From NCBI GenBank assembly GCA_025384855.1, contig JALAHT010000001.1:749064-813063 (forward strand): a stretch of DNA of 64,000 nucleotides. Reading direction: 5' to 3'. The translations under genes were made by a program, and so were the position numbers. Below the pieces are notes generated by a model. It had not been told where the DNA came from, did not search any database, and saw only the letters and a program-made list of their open reading frames with translations. This document shows positions 1-9,182 of the stretch, piece after piece (the first letter of the stretch is position 1; each line of letters begins with the position of its first letter). The stretch comes from Luteirhabdus salina (GTDB taxonomy: Bacteria > Bacteroidota > Bacteroidia > Flavobacteriales > Flavobacteriaceae).

Positions 1-947
1 TTTTTCTTCAAATCGAGGAAGTCGAAAATATCGGCATGCCATGGTTCCACGTAAATCGCAAACGAACCTTTTCGCTTCCCTCCACCTTGGTCAACGTAGC
101 GAGCCGTATCGTTAAAAACGCGAAGCATCGGCACAATTCCATTGGAAGTACCATTAGTACCGGCAATGTAGGATCCGGTGGCACGAACGTTATGGATAGA
201 GAGTCCAATTCCTCCGGCCGATTGTGAAATCTGGGCAGTTTGCTTCAGCGTATCGTAAATACCCTCAATGCTATCATCCTTCATAGTTAACAGAAAGCAT
301 GATGACATTTGTGGTCTTGGGGTTCCGCTATTAAAGAGCGTTGGCGTAGCATGGGTGAAGTATTTCTTCGACATCAATTCGTAGGTTTCCTTAACCGAAG
401 CGATATCATCCATGTGAATACCCACCGAAACGCGCATCAACATATGCTGAGGACGTTCTGCAATTTTCCCATTCAATTTTAACAAATAAGAACGTTCCAA
501 GGTTTTAAAACCGAAGTAGTCGTAGCCAAAATCGCGATTGTAGATGATCATGCTATCGAGTTCATCGGCATGCTTTTGAATTACTTCATACACCTCATCG
601 CTAAGCAACGGTGCTTTGTTTCCAGTTCGAGGGTTTACGTATTCATAAAGGTCGGTCATGACCTCTGAAAAAGTCTTTTTGGTATTTTTATGTAGGTTGG
701 AGACAGAAATTCGCGCCGCCAATCGTGCGTAATCGGGATGCGAAGTAGTCATGGTTGCAGCGGTTTCGGCAGCTAAATTGTCGAGTTCGCTGGTCGTAAC
801 GCCATCGTAAAGCCCTTCAATAACGCGCATGGCCACTTTTACGGGGTCTACCAATTCGTTAAGGCCATAACACAGTTTACGGACACGGGCTGTAATTTTA
901 TCGAACATGACGGGTTCCTGGCGACCGTCTCTTTTGACTACATTCAT
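1..947 (-). CDS. nrdA: Ribonucleoside-diphosphate reductase alpha subunit, class Ia (partial, C-terminus outside window)
   Basis: This gene encodes the large subunit that reduces ribonucleoside diphosphates to deoxyribonucleotides in the cytoplasm. I translated it from the ATG at 947; about 315 codons are inside the window and the C-terminal part continues to the left. The first 90 or so residues (beginning [13 protein letters not shown]) are an ATP-cone allosteric domain. Further in, the segment [14 protein letters not shown] contains the cysteine of the redox-active pair, and [17 protein letters not shown] is the conserved barrel segment. The nrdB gene lies 78 bp upstream on the same strand, so the two probably form an operon. 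Family assignment is secure. Confidence 0.95.
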   Translation of the reverse strand, partial: MNVVKRDGRQEPVMFDKITARVRKLCYGLNELVDPVKVAMRVIEGLYDGVTTSELDNLAAETAATMTTSHPDYARLAARISVSNLHKNTKKTFSEVMTDLYEYVNPRTGNKAPLLSDEVYEVIQKHADELDSMIIYNRDFGYDYFGFKTLERSYLLKLNGKIAERPQHMLMRVSVGIHMDDIASVKETYELMSKKYFTHATPTLFNSGTPRPQMSSCFLLTMKDDSIEGIYDTLKQTAQISQSAGGIGLSIHNVRATGSYIAGTNGTSNGIVPMLRVFNDTARYVDQGGGKRKGSFAIYVEPWHADIFDFLDLKK

Positions 948-1025
948 AGGTTTTTATTTAATGAGGTTAGTATTTGAACGCTATAAGCGGTATGCTTTAC
1001 GCAATAAGCTGAAATTTCTTGCTGA

Positions 1026-2003
1026 TTAAAAATCCGCGTCGAAGCTGATTTTATTGGAATCCTTGTCTTTGTTGGTCACGCCGGCTTTTTGATATTCGGA
1101 TACGCGCTTTTCAAAGAAGTTTGTTTTTCCTTGAAGCGAAATCATATCCATAAAGTCGAACGGATTGGTGGCATTGTATTCCTTTTCGCATTCCAATTCA
1201 ACCAATAGACGGTCGGTGACGAACTCCAAGTACTGCGTCATCAATTTGGCATTCATTCCAATAAGGCTTACCGGAAGGGATTCGGTGATGAATTCGCGTT
1301 CAATATTCAATGCATCGACAATAATTTCACGAATACGCTCTTTTGAAACCTTGTTCACCAGATGGTTATTGTGAAGGTGTACGGCAAAATCGCAGTGCAT
1401 GCCTTCATCGCGTGAAATCAACTCGTTACTAAACGTCAGTCCAGGCATTAGACCTCTTTTCTTCAACCAAAAGATAGAACAGAAAGCACCGGAGAAGAAA
1501 ATTCCTTCTACCGCAGCAAACGCGATTAAGCGTTCAGCGAAACTCGGACTTTCAATCCATTTCAATGCCCAATCGGCTTTTTTCTTAATGGCTGGAAAAT
1601 TCTCGATGGCCTGAAATAAGGTGTTCTTTTCCTTTTCATCCCTCACATAGGTATCGATAAGCAGCGAATAGGTTTCACTATGGATGTTTTCCATCATAAT
1701 CTGAAAACCATAGAAAAACTTGGCTTCACTATACTGTACTTCATTTACGAAGTTTTCAGCTAGGTTTTCATTTACGATACCATCGCTTGCGGCAAAGAAT
1801 GCCAGAATATGTTTGATGAAGTATTGTTCATCGTCGTTTAACTTATCGTTCCAGTCGGTTAAATCTTGGTGAAGATCAATTTCTTCGGCTGTCCAGAAAC
1901 TCGCCTCGCTTTTTTTGTACCAATCCCATATATCGTGATGTTGAATTGGAAAGATTACAAATCGGTCTTTATTTTCTTGCAAGATGGGTTCTACAGCGCT
2001 CAT
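1026..2003 (-). CDS. nrdB: Ribonucleoside-diphosphate reductase beta subunit, class Ia
   Basis: This 325-residue protein is the radical-carrying small subunit of ribonucleotide reductase. The start is placed at the ATG at 2003 ([16 protein letters not shown]), because the 20 extra codons further upstream do not resemble the family. Diiron ligands are visible as the Asp in [12 protein letters not shown], the Glu in NENLAENF and the Glu/His of [11 protein letters not shown]; the radical tyrosine is in AKFFYGFQI. The sequence resembles the eukaryote-like R2 group, in which the tyrosine is retained. It lies directly upstream of nrdA, and the products form one enzyme. Confidence 0.96.
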   Translation of the reverse strand: MSAVEPILQENKDRFVIFPIQHHDIWDWYKKSEASFWTAEEIDLHQDLTDWNDKLNDDEQYFIKHILAFFAASDGIVNENLAENFVNEVQYSEAKFFYGFQIMMENIHSETYSLLIDTYVRDEKEKNTLFQAIENFPAIKKKADWALKWIESPSFAERLIAFAAVEGIFFSGAFCSIFWLKKRGLMPGLTFSNELISRDEGMHCDFAVHLHNNHLVNKVSKERIREIIVDALNIEREFITESLPVSLIGMNAKLMTQYLEFVTDRLLVELECEKEYNATNPFDFMDMISLQGKTNFFEKRVSEYQKAGVTNKDKDSNKISFDADF

Positions 2004-2356
2004 TTTTATGAAATTTTTGGTTGCTAAAAAGTGAAAAAGTTTACAAAAACTAGGGACTAACAAATATGGAGATTTAATTCACTTTTAATCATAAAATCGC
2101 TCGTTGGTTTTCAACAAAGTTTTTAACATGGAGGTGAAAACAACGCGTTTAAGTCAACTAAAATAGCTTCACAAGATATTGATATTATTGGCCTTAACAA
2201 CAATTCAGTAGAGCACACTTCTTCAATTACGAACCAAAAATAAAAAATGTATCATGGCATCTACACCACTCATCTAACCTACTGAAAAAAGCCTGCACAA
2301 CGCTTCAATTTTGAAACTTTCAGCCCAAAATATTGTCAAAAGTGTACAAAAAAATA
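2004..2356. other. Intergenic region upstream of nrdB
   Basis: About 350 AT-rich bases separate nrdB from the terminator of the neighbouring lipoprotein gene. It should hold the nrdB-nrdA promoter. I looked for a paired NrdR-box palindrome and a clean TAnnTTTG -7 box on the minus strand and found neither; the nearest match is a CATATTTG read at about 2067-2074. No open reading frame of interest is present. Confidence 0.4.
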
Positions 2357-2388
2357 AAACCGAAATCCTTAAAAAAGAATTTCGGTTT
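2357..2388 (-). terminator. Rho-independent terminator of the lipoprotein gene
   Basis: A 10-bp perfect stem (AAACCGAAAT with ATTTCGGTTT, loop of 12) lies 22 bp beyond the stop of the minus-strand gene 2411-3013. On the minus strand it is followed by a T-rich run, as expected for an intrinsic terminator. Confidence 0.8.
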
Positions 2389-2410
2389 CAGTATAAAGTT
2401 TACGGCCATT

Positions 2411-3013
2411 TTATCCTAAGTCGTCCACATCCATCTCCTCGATAGCATCCCAGGTTTCCTCTATATCCATATTTGTTCCTTTAGCGCGGATAAAGAATCG
2501 GTTATCATGCAAGTATTGAATTTCGCTATTGTTATCTCCTTTGCGATATTCCTCGATTGCTTTTTGCCCATCGTGCTTAACCGTCCGGCGTGTTTTGTAT
2601 TCGTCTTCCTCTTCAAAATCCTGCGACAGCATCATCCGAATTCCTGCGGTGGCACTCGCACCCATTTGTCCGGCGCCATCCATAACGCTAATTTCAAACT
2701 GTTTGGTTTTATCTTCCGTTGCATACTTGGCTTCAATAGAGCCCATTTTTAAATACGAAACTTGACCCGCTCGAAAGGAGGTTCGCTTCATACCGTCCAC
2801 TTCATCTGGTAGCCAGTCCTTGAGTTCCTCATTGGTTAAGGGCTCCATTTCCTGAAGCTCCTTGATATCGTCGCCCATTTTATTCATCTCCTTCACTACA
2901 TTCGAAGTGTTGGAAACGTTTTGCTTGGTTTCTTTGATTTTTTCACTTACGGGATTATCCTTGCAGCCTATGAGTAGTAAAATACCCGCTGCGAAAAGCA
3001 TTGCTTTTTTCAT
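2411..3013 (-). CDS. Putative lipoprotein of unknown function
   Basis: The 200-residue product starts with a short lipoprotein signal peptide (MKKAMLFAAGILLLIGC), in which the LIGC lipobox puts the acylated cysteine at residue 17. Residues 25-60 are polar and likely helical, and the rest (from about 65) has alternating strand-like segments with an acidic tail. I do not recognise a named domain. It stands alone, followed by its own terminator at 2357-2388. It is probably an envelope protein, anchored facing the periplasm; the function is unknown. Confidence 0.8.
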   Translation of the reverse strand: MKKAMLFAAGILLLIGCKDNPVSEKIKETKQNVSNTSNVVKEMNKMGDDIKELQEMEPLTNEELKDWLPDEVDGMKRTSFRAGQVSYLKMGSIEAKYATEDKTKQFEISVMDGAGQMGASATAGIRMMLSQDFEEEDEYKTRRTVKHDGQKAIEEYRKGDNNSEIQYLHDNRFFIRAKGTNMDIEETWDAIEEMDVDDLG

Positions 3014-3110
3014 GGTTTAATATTTAATTGATTTATTGGTAACACCAAGATAGTGATAACCAATCAATTAACCAATTACCCGAATAGGTGGTTTTAAACA
3101 CAATAGGATT

Positions 3111-3674
3111 TTAATAATCTGCCGCTACTTTTTCGAGCTCGGCATACCAGTTTTCACCGAACTTACGGATAAGGGCATCCTTTACGAATTTGTAGATCGG
3201 TACCTGAAGCTCTTTCCCCAGCACACAGGCATCGTCGCATATAGGCCAACGATGATAATTTACCGCAGCGAATTCGCTATAGTCCTGAATGCGGACGGGG
3301 TACAAATGACAAGAGACCGGCTTTCGGAAATCCACCGCACCAGCATTAAAGGCATCCTCAATGCCACAGCTTGCAGTTCCTGTTTCGGTGAAGGTTACAT
3401 AGGCACATTCCTTTCCGTCTACCAACGGGGTTTCCAATTCGCCCAAATCGGTTTTGATAAAGGTTCCCTGCGCTTCAATCGCCTCAATTCCTTCCTTACG
3501 TAGAAAAGGTTTGATGGCTTCGTAGTTTTTTTCGAGTATGTCGGTCTCTTCTTTTGAAACCGGCGCACCTGCTTCCCCTTCAATACAGCACGCTCCTTTG
3601 CAGGCAGCAAGATTGCATACAAAATCCTTTTCGAGGATGTCTTCTGAAACGATCGTTTTTCCTAATTGAAACAT
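3111..3674 (-). CDS. DUF3109 family cysteine-rich protein
   Basis: This 187-residue protein belongs to the DUF3109 group, related to the YkgJ-type metal or Fe-S binding proteins. The N-terminal CNLAACKGACCIEG cluster, a later CGIEDAFNAGAV segment, CHLYPVR and CDDACVLG supply conserved cysteines that could bind a metal. I chose the ATG at 3674 (MFQLGKTIV) over one 24 bases upstream because a TATCTTTG -7 element occupies 3680-3687, which would give an almost leaderless transcript. The molecular function of the family is not known to me. Confidence 0.85.
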   Translation of the reverse strand: MFQLGKTIVSEDILEKDFVCNLAACKGACCIEGEAGAPVSKEETDILEKNYEAIKPFLRKEGIEAIEAQGTFIKTDLGELETPLVDGKECAYVTFTETGTASCGIEDAFNAGAVDFRKPVSCHLYPVRIQDYSEFAAVNYHRWPICDDACVLGKELQVPIYKFVKDALIRKFGENWYAELEKVAADY

Positions 3675-3679
3675 GCCGA

Positions 3680-3687
3680 CAAAGATA
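3680..3687 (-). promoter_or_regulatory. Bacteroidota -7 box for the DUF3109 gene
   Basis: The minus strand reads TATCTTTG, an exact match to TAnnTTTG, only 5 nt before the ATG at 3674. Transcription would begin at or near the start codon. Confidence 0.6.
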
Positions 3688-3767
3688 CAGGATAGCACAA
3701 TTTTTCAATTGAAAATATTGACAATAAATTAACATGACACCCCTACCAAAAAAGTGTTGATATGTAG

Positions 3768-3775
3768 TACTTTTG
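3768..3775 (+). promoter_or_regulatory. -7 box for the marC-like gene
   Basis: TACTTTTG matches TAnnTTTG and sits 22 nt before the ATG at 3798. No convincing -33 TTG element at the usual distance was seen. Confidence 0.55.
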
Positions 3776-3797
3776 CCGGCTGAAAAAAAGTGACGCT

Positions 3798-4379
3798 ATG
3801 AACTTTATCACCAAGGAAATTTTAACCGCAACAATGGTTTTATTTGCGGTAATCGACATCATCGGAAGTATCCCAGTCATTATCTCGTTACGCGAAAAAG
3901 CGAAGAAGATCAAAAGTGGAAGAGCCTCTATTATCGCAGCTGTCGTAATGGTGTTTTTCCTTTTTCTAGGGGAAGAAATCCTGAAGCTTATCGGTATTAA
4001 TGTGAACGAATTTGCCGTAGCCGGTGCTTTTATCCTATTCTTTATTGCGTTGGAAATGATTTTGGGCGTTACCCTTTTTAAGGAGAAAGAAGGTGGCCGA
4101 GACATGGCGACGGTTTTCCCTATTGCCTTTCCAATTGTAGCCGGACCTGGAAGCTTAACGACCTTGCTTTCCCTTCGTGCGGAATATGAAATGGAAAACA
4201 TAATCGTAGCCATCATCATCAATATTGTGGTGGTGTTTATCGTGTTGAAGACTTCTTCGCGGCTTCAGAATATCTTAGGGAAAAACGGAATTGCGATTAT
4301 CGAAAAGATTTTCGGAGTTATTTTATTGGCCATCGCCGTAAAACTTTTTACCTCGAACATTCAGGAACTTTTTACGTAA
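3798..4379 (+). CDS. MarC family integral membrane protein
   Basis: The 193-residue product is almost entirely hydrophobic with about six membrane segments. It carries the family features AVIDIIGSIPVIISL near the N-terminus and IAFPIVAGPGSLTTLLSL in the middle, the two matching halves of MarC/UPF0056 proteins. MarC proteins are inner-membrane proteins whose transport role is not established despite the historic antibiotic-resistance name. The downstream small membrane gene begins 9 bp after its stop. Confidence 0.88.
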   Translation: MNFITKEILTATMVLFAVIDIIGSIPVIISLREKAKKIKSGRASIIAAVVMVFFLFLGEEILKLIGINVNEFAVAGAFILFFIALEMILGVTLFKEKEGGRDMATVFPIAFPIVAGPGSLTTLLSLRAEYEMENIIVAIIINIVVVFIVLKTSSRLQNILGKNGIAIIEKIFGVILLAIAVKLFTSNIQELFT

Positions 4380-4384
4380 TTTTG
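4377..4384 (+). promoter_or_regulatory. -7 box overlapping the marC-like stop codon
   Basis: TAATTTTG matches TAnnTTTG. Its first three bases are the stop codon of the upstream gene and it ends 4 nt before the ATG at 4389, so this could drive a leaderless transcript of the small membrane gene. Confidence 0.45.
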
Positions 4385-4388
4385 CAGC

Positions 4389-4592
4389 ATGAAAATCTTC
4401 ATCTACATCCTAATGGCCTTGGCGGCGGGGCTGATTATTTTTAACGCTATGCAATTGGATTTCGACCACCTTTTTGAAGGCGATAGTGCTGTGGCCGCCA
4501 TCTGTGTGTTGGCAGGTGCCTGTGCTCTGATTTTATTGGGAATTTTGCAAGCCTCGCGAAGTATCAGCGAGAAAACTGAAAAAGCAAAATAG
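4389..4592 (+). CDS. Small two-helix membrane protein
   Basis: The 67-residue product has two hydrophobic helices (residues 3-21 and 34-55) separated by an acidic loop (LDFDHLFEGDS) and ends in a charged tail. No family is recognised by eye, though small proteins of this shape are common in Flavobacteriaceae. It directly follows the marC-like gene, and is convergent with the S41 protease gene with 1 base between them. Confidence 0.7.
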   Translation: MKIFIYILMALAAGLIIFNAMQLDFDHLFEGDSAVAAICVLAGACALILLGILQASRSISEKTEKAK

Positions 4593-4593
4593 T

Positions 4594-6204
4594 TTATTCC
4601 GAACTTTCGTTTTCGGTTTCGATAGGGTATTCCAAATCGTATACCTTTCGAAGCATGGGATCGGCATCGTTTAGAATATGCTCAAACGCATTGGGGCCAA
4701 ACAATTGTTGGGCGATATTCGCTTTTAGGGCACGATCCAATTTTTGTTCGTAGCCGTCTAATTCGATGTGCGATTCGTTGAATTTCGCATAATCCATAAA
4801 GCGGTCGGCCAAATCTTCAGGAATTTGGTAGTTGTCATAGAACTCGGCAAAGGTCATATCTTCAAACTGCGCTCGGTTTTCCTCCAAAAACTCAAAGATA
4901 AAATAGCTCATAAAACCACTTCTTGAAACATATTGAAGGGTCTCATTTTCCACGCTTGTATCTTTCGGAACAAAAATATCGGGAATAATGCCACCACCAC
5001 CATACACTACTTTCCCACCGGGCGTAACAAAGCGAAGTGAATCGGCTACCTCAATATTTTCCTTGCTTTCCAGTTCTCCGTTTTTATAGCGCTTTTCATA
5101 TTCTGAATAATAGGCATCGTTTCCATTTCCATAGGGTCGTTGAATGGAACGCCCTGTAGGGGTATAATACCGAGCAATGGTTAGTCTAACAGCACTGCCA
5201 TCTCCGAGCGACATTTCACGTTGCACCAACCCTTTTCCGAAAGATCGTCGACCGATAATCGTACCCTTATCGTTATCCTGAAGCGCTCCGGCTACGATTT
5301 CGCTGGCGGAAGCTGAATTCTCATTGATCAGCACATAGATTTTACCTTTTTCAAAATCACCTTTTCGGGTGGCGTAGGTTTTATTGATGTCGCCGCTTTT
5401 GTTTTTGGTGATCAACACCAGTTTATCGTCTTCTAAGAATTCATCCGCAATACGTTCTGCGGTTGAAATATAGCCTCCTGGATTGTCGCGCAGGTCGAGC
5501 ACCAAACTTTTAATGCCTCCATCTTTCAATTCATCCAGGGCTTCATCAAATTCCTCGTAGGTCGTTTCAGAAAAACGATTCACCTTAATATATCCGAGAT
5601 CTTGGGTCAGTTTATAGGCAGCATCGACACTTACCAACGGTACTTCTTTTCTTCTAAAGGAAAAATCGAGCAACTTGTCTTCACCGCGACGCAATACCTT
5701 CAACTTCACCTTACTGTTCTTTTCACCTTTCAGATAGTCTGTAATACTATCACGGATGGCATCATCTCCAAAAAGGGGCCTCCCATCTGCATACAAAATA
5801 CGGTCACCACCCTTAATTCCAGCACGGGCTGCCGGTCCGCCTTCAATAGCACGAATGACGGCGATGGTATCGTTATAAACGTAGTAGCTCACCCCGATTC
5901 CGACGAAATTCCCACGCATATCGTCTGCACTTTCAGCATAGCGATCGGAAGGAATATATACCGAATGCGGATCAAGGTTTTCGAGGATGCCGTTTACGGT
6001 TACATCTACGATGCTATCGGTGTTTACTTGGTCTACATATTCGTAATCGATATAATCAATCAAGCGATTTAGTTTATCCTTTTTACTATTGGTGGCGAAG
6101 ATTTTCTCGGTGGTATCCTTGAAGTTCAGTTTGGAGCCCATAAAAATACCTATGGCTAGCGCCGTTCCGATAATTAGGGGGAGGTATTTTTTATGGTATT
6201 TCAT
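4594..6204 (-). CDS. Carboxy-terminal processing protease (S41 family, CtpA/Prc type)
   Basis: This 536-residue envelope protease trims or degrades proteins from their C-termini. Residues 8-24 form an N-terminal membrane anchor. A PDZ domain covers about 95-185 (with NLDPHSVYIP just before it), followed by the S41 catalytic domain. The Ser-Lys dyad is visible as Ser299 in NENSASASEIVAGAL and Lys324 in RRSFGKGLVQ, with the 25-residue spacing found in E. coli Prc. The extra C-terminal 130 residues are typical of Bacteroidota versions. The dCMP deaminase gene ends 4 bp upstream on the same strand, so both are probably cotranscribed. Confidence 0.93.
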   Translation of the reverse strand: MKYHKKYLPLIIGTALAIGIFMGSKLNFKDTTEKIFATNSKKDKLNRLIDYIDYEYVDQVNTDSIVDVTVNGILENLDPHSVYIPSDRYAESADDMRGNFVGIGVSYYVYNDTIAVIRAIEGGPAARAGIKGGDRILYADGRPLFGDDAIRDSITDYLKGEKNSKVKLKVLRRGEDKLLDFSFRRKEVPLVSVDAAYKLTQDLGYIKVNRFSETTYEEFDEALDELKDGGIKSLVLDLRDNPGGYISTAERIADEFLEDDKLVLITKNKSGDINKTYATRKGDFEKGKIYVLINENSASASEIVAGALQDNDKGTIIGRRSFGKGLVQREMSLGDGSAVRLTIARYYTPTGRSIQRPYGNGNDAYYSEYEKRYKNGELESKENIEVADSLRFVTPGGKVVYGGGGIIPDIFVPKDTSVENETLQYVSRSGFMSYFIFEFLEENRAQFEDMTFAEFYDNYQIPEDLADRFMDYAKFNESHIELDGYEQKLDRALKANIAQQLFGPNAFEHILNDADPMLRKVYDLEYPIETENESSE

Positions 6205-6208
6205 AAAC

Positions 6209-6640
6209 TTATAGTGCTTCTTCTGGAATGTGCATTATGCTAACGCCTGCTTTCTCTAAAAATTTTATGCCACTGTCGTCTTTATAGCCACGGCTATAGA
6301 CCAAACGGGTAATTCCGGCCTGATGTATCAGTTTGCTACACTCCTTACAGGGTGACAGCGTGATGTATAAAGTAGCACCTTTACAGGATTGGGTACTAGA
6401 AGCCACTTTAAGGATTGCATTTGCTTCGGCATGCAGGACATACCATTTGGTAAGGCCTTCTTCATCTTCACATATATTCTCAAAACCACTGGGCGTTCCG
6501 TTGTAGCCATCACTGATAATCATCTTATCCTTTACAATAAGCGCGCCAACCTGCTTTCGCTTGCAATAGGACAATTTGCCCCATTCTGTCGCCATGCGGA
6601 GATAGGCGATGTCGTACTGACGTTGTTTACTTTCCTTCAT
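6209..6640 (-). CDS. Deoxycytidylate (dCMP) deaminase
   Basis: The 143-residue enzyme converts dCMP to dUMP, feeding thymidylate synthesis. Zinc-binding and catalytic residues are present as His70-Ala-Glu72 (HAEANAI) and Cys98/Cys101 (SPCKECSK). The length matches the ComEB/dCMP deaminase family. It precedes the S41 protease gene in the same orientation. The sequence TACTTTCG on the minus strand (about 6655-6662) is a near match to the -7 element and could be its promoter. Confidence 0.93.
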   Translation of the reverse strand: MKESKQRQYDIAYLRMATEWGKLSYCKRKQVGALIVKDKMIISDGYNGTPSGFENICEDEEGLTKWYVLHAEANAILKVASSTQSCKGATLYITLSPCKECSKLIHQAGITRLVYSRGYKDDSGIKFLEKAGVSIMHIPEEAL

Positions 6641-6751
6641 ATCAAATAAGTAGCGAAAGTACCACGAAGTTACAGCTTTACAAAACGAACGATGTTAATC
6701 TCCTGTGAATAGGCTATATGCTACTTCGGCAATTTTCTTTTTCTGAATTTT

Positions 6752-7330
6752 TTAGGTGAAACAGTTATCGATAAGCATCGGAATGACCAATCCGATGACA
6801 ATCGAGGAGATGACCAATACCCAATCGCGTTTGTTGAAGCGGAAGAGCGTTTGTACGATGAAGCCAAGAATTAGCGTAAGTATGACGACGATAATTTGGG
6901 CAGCTTCAATACCTAAAGCGAACTCTAGCAAATGTAGAATATCGTTATCCTCGCTAATCATGTTGAAATACCCCGCAAAACCGAATCCATGAATGAGTCC
7001 GAAAAATAGTGTGGCGATATAGAACAAGCCCAGTTTCTCTGCCTTTTTCTCCTTACCTGCCGTAAACAGGTTAAATAGAGCCGTTATCGCAATGGTAATA
7101 GGGATTAAACATTCGATCCAATAACTCGAGACTGAAACCACTCCATAGTTGGCTAGCAACAACGAGATGGTGTGGCCAGCAGTAAATAGGGTAACGAGCA
7201 GCAATAGTTTCCGCCACGCATTAAAGGTATAGGCGGCACAAAGCACGATGATAAATAGCACATGGTCGTAGGCCTGCCAGTCAAGGACATGTTCCAGGCC
7301 CAGTTTAAAATAAAACCAAAATTCGGTCAT
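6752..7330 (-). CDS. HupE/UreJ-type membrane protein
   Basis: The 192-residue protein has about six membrane helices with conserved polar histidines inside them: LGLEHVLDWQAYDHVLF at the start, LFTAGHTISLLLA and FFGLIHGFGFAG. This pattern is that of the HupE/UreJ_2 family, proposed to move nickel or cobalt, although many Bacteroidota members sit alone without hydrogenase or urease genes, as here. The family call is reliable; the substrate is not shown by the sequence. Confidence 0.85.
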   Translation of the reverse strand: MTEFWFYFKLGLEHVLDWQAYDHVLFIIVLCAAYTFNAWRKLLLLVTLFTAGHTISLLLANYGVVSVSSYWIECLIPITIAITALFNLFTAGKEKKAEKLGLFYIATLFFGLIHGFGFAGYFNMISEDNDILHLLEFALGIEAAQIIVVILTLILGFIVQTLFRFNKRDWVLVISSIVIGLVIPMLIDNCFT

Positions 7331-7426
7331 AAGGGTTTGGGGATTTCAGGATTTCGGTAAAAGTAGAAAATCTCGAACTAAATTCATATCTTTATAGATA
7401 CTCCCTATATATTTTTTACATATGAT

Positions 7427-8116
7427 ATGAAACTACTCGTAACAGTTCTGTTGAGTTTTACTAGCGTGATTGGTTTTGCCCAAGAGCTTCCGGAGGAGCT
7501 TTATGATACGTGGTATTTGAATTTTTTTCAATCTACTGATTTAAGCACGCCCTATACCATAGCCGATTTCGAGCCAACCATTAATCCATATCTGATTATC
7601 GATGAAAACCTGACTATGCAAGGCGAAGGAGCTTGTAATACATTTTCGGGGGATTATGAATATTTATTTGAGAATACTTTTGTCTTTTCGAATTTGAATT
7701 TTACGAATACTGAGGATAATTGTGAAGTAACACAGCAAAATATTTTTGAAAACAGTTTCCTTATTTTTTTACAAAATGATTTTTGGTATCAGTTTGAGGA
7801 AGACAGCCAAGGTTACAGGCTTGGCTTCTATAGTAGTATTTTTGGAATAGCGGAATTTACAAATTATGAATTGGACGAGAATGAGTATTCAAGAGACGGT
7901 TTTCTGTTATTCCCGAATCCTACCGAGGATATGCTATATTTAAGAACAGATGGCGCTCAAGTCGATAGCGTTTCGGTTTATGATGTCTTTGCGCAAAAGA
8001 TTTTTACCGCTAACCACGTTGAAGAAATTGACGTTTCCAACTTGGCAGTTGGAATATATATGGTAGAAATTATAGTAGATGGAAATAAAAGCACAAAAAA
8101 GATTCTAAAACAATAA
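7427..8116 (+). CDS. Secreted META-domain-like protein with T9SS sorting domain
   Basis: The 229-residue product has a signal peptide (residues 1-18, ending FAQ). Residues 60-115 (GEGACNTFSGDYEY, then TNTEDNCE) resemble META/HslJ-type small beta domains. From about 157 onwards comes a type IX secretion sorting domain: LLFPNPTEDMLYL, VSVYDVFAQKIF, IDVSNLAVGIYMVEI and a basic end STKKILKQ. It should be exported across the outer membrane and kept at the surface or released. A paralogous-looking gene follows 9 bp downstream. A near-consensus TATCTTTA lies upstream at about 7387. Confidence 0.85.
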   Translation: MKLLVTVLLSFTSVIGFAQELPEELYDTWYLNFFQSTDLSTPYTIADFEPTINPYLIIDENLTMQGEGACNTFSGDYEYLFENTFVFSNLNFTNTEDNCEVTQQNIFENSFLIFLQNDFWYQFEEDSQGYRLGFYSSIFGIAEFTNYELDENEYSRDGFLLFPNPTEDMLYLRTDGAQVDSVSVYDVFAQKIFTANHVEEIDVSNLAVGIYMVEIIVDGNKSTKKILKQ

Positions 8117-8125
8117 ACCAATCGT

Positions 8126-8836
8126 ATGAGATACTTTTTCATTTTTATTACACTCCTCGCCTTTACAAATATTCAGGCACAAGAAACCCCACCGGAAATT
8201 ATTGATCAGTGGTTCTTATATGAAGTTACCGTAGATGGTATTTCCTACATTCCAGAAGACTACGACTATTTTCCTGATATTTTCATGGAGGAATTTAACC
8301 TACAGTTTACTACAGCTGACAGCGTAGGCTGTTCCATAGTAACGAGTTTTCCATCGGCTACCTCAACATTGTTCGAGTTAGGCCCTGATTATGCCTGCTT
8401 GACAAAACCCTACTGTTATGACGATCCGGATGGCCCTTGCACTATTATGTTTGGTGCTCATGCTGACTTTTATTTTGATTATTTCGACCAGCCTTTCGGT
8501 TTTACAATAACTGAAAACCCCGACGAAACGAAGTCGCTCGAAGTAACGAATGATAATGGCGATGTTGCGATATACAATTCAGAACCTGTGCTGGATGTTT
8601 CGAAATTTGAGAATGGCAGCGTAACGATATATCCGAATCCTGCTGTCGACAATATACATATTGAATCATCCACGGCACAGGTTGAAAGAATTGTGGTGTA
8701 TTCGCTAAGCGGTCAAATTGTTGGCAGTACGGAAGGAAATAAAGAGATGGATATCTCTGGTCTTTCAAGCGGCATGTATTTGGTAGAAGTGGTTTCGGAG
8801 GGGCAGCGAACCGTAAAGAAATTTGTGAAGCGGTAA
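8126..8836 (+). CDS. Secreted protein with T9SS sorting domain
   Basis: This 236-residue product has the same plan as its upstream neighbour: a signal peptide ending IQA-QE, an N-terminal domain beginning with a similar ETPPEIIDQW segment, and a C-terminal T9SS domain (VTIYPNPAVDNIHIES, IVVYSLSGQIV, MDISGLSSGMYLVEV, VKKFVKR). The middle carries several cysteines (YACLTKPYCYDDPDGPC), possibly disulfide-bonded. The pair probably arose by duplication and divergence and is cotranscribed. The function of the mature domain is unknown. Confidence 0.83.
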   Translation: MRYFFIFITLLAFTNIQAQETPPEIIDQWFLYEVTVDGISYIPEDYDYFPDIFMEEFNLQFTTADSVGCSIVTSFPSATSTLFELGPDYACLTKPYCYDDPDGPCTIMFGAHADFYFDYFDQPFGFTITENPDETKSLEVTNDNGDVAIYNSEPVLDVSKFENGSVTIYPNPAVDNIHIESSTAQVERIVVYSLSGQIVGSTEGNKEMDISGLSSGMYLVEVVSEGQRTVKKFVKR

Positions 8837-8977
8837 AATCCAATCGAAGTGGCATTCTTTGGCGTTGCCAAAGTTCCCTTCACCGAACATCCAACGCGAC
8901 AGACCGTAAACCTCTCTAAAAATATCCACTGGACCAATTTAGTGAGGAGCCAGCTGGCGGGTTGGGTAAGTACCTAA
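8837..8977 (+). other. In-frame open stretch after the T9SS gene stop
   Basis: After the TAA at 8834-8836 the same frame stays open for 46 codons before the next stop at 8975-8977. The stretch contains a 7-bp dyad CTTTGGC/GCCAAAG at 8859-8875. It has no start of its own apart from a GTG at 8849, and no recognisable domain. It could be debris of a former gene or plain intergenic sequence. Confidence 0.25.
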
Positions 8978-8993
8978 TATTATTTCGAAAAAA

Positions 8994-9182
8994 TCACGCA
9001 CCTTGAGTTGCGTAGGTGGGATTCTTGCAATATTCAACATACAGGAGCAAAAACGGCAAGTAAGGTCTGATTGTTCTTTCCTTTCCGCAATTATGCTCTC
9101 GAAACCTACGGACCACATTCTTTGTTAAGCCGACATAGATATAGTTCCTGGAAATACTCGATATAGCGTATACATAAAACAT
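8994..9182 (-). pseudogene. Truncated GIY-YIG endonuclease gene
   Basis: The 62-residue product (start MFYVYAISSISRNYIYVG) carries the GIY-YIG-like first half, including the Tyr pairs and the helix Arg in VVRRFREHN. Full-length stand-alone members are about 80-100 residues and continue with a conserved Glu after the KREKYLK-type segment. Here the frame ends soon after LLYVEYCKN with PTYATQGA, which does not look like family sequence, so the catalytic Glu is missing. It begins right at the tRNA-Leu terminator hairpin and would be transcribed by readthrough. It is probably non-functional. Confidence 0.65.

Noticed and set aside
3743-4222. 159-codon open frame antisense to the marC-like gene
   Set aside because: It lies on the complement of a well-conserved membrane protein and its composition is that of an antisense shadow.
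4389-4592. Toxin-like small membrane peptide
   Set aside because: The two-helix plan and the position after the marC-like gene fit an ordinary small membrane protein, and no antitoxin-like partner or RNA was seen.
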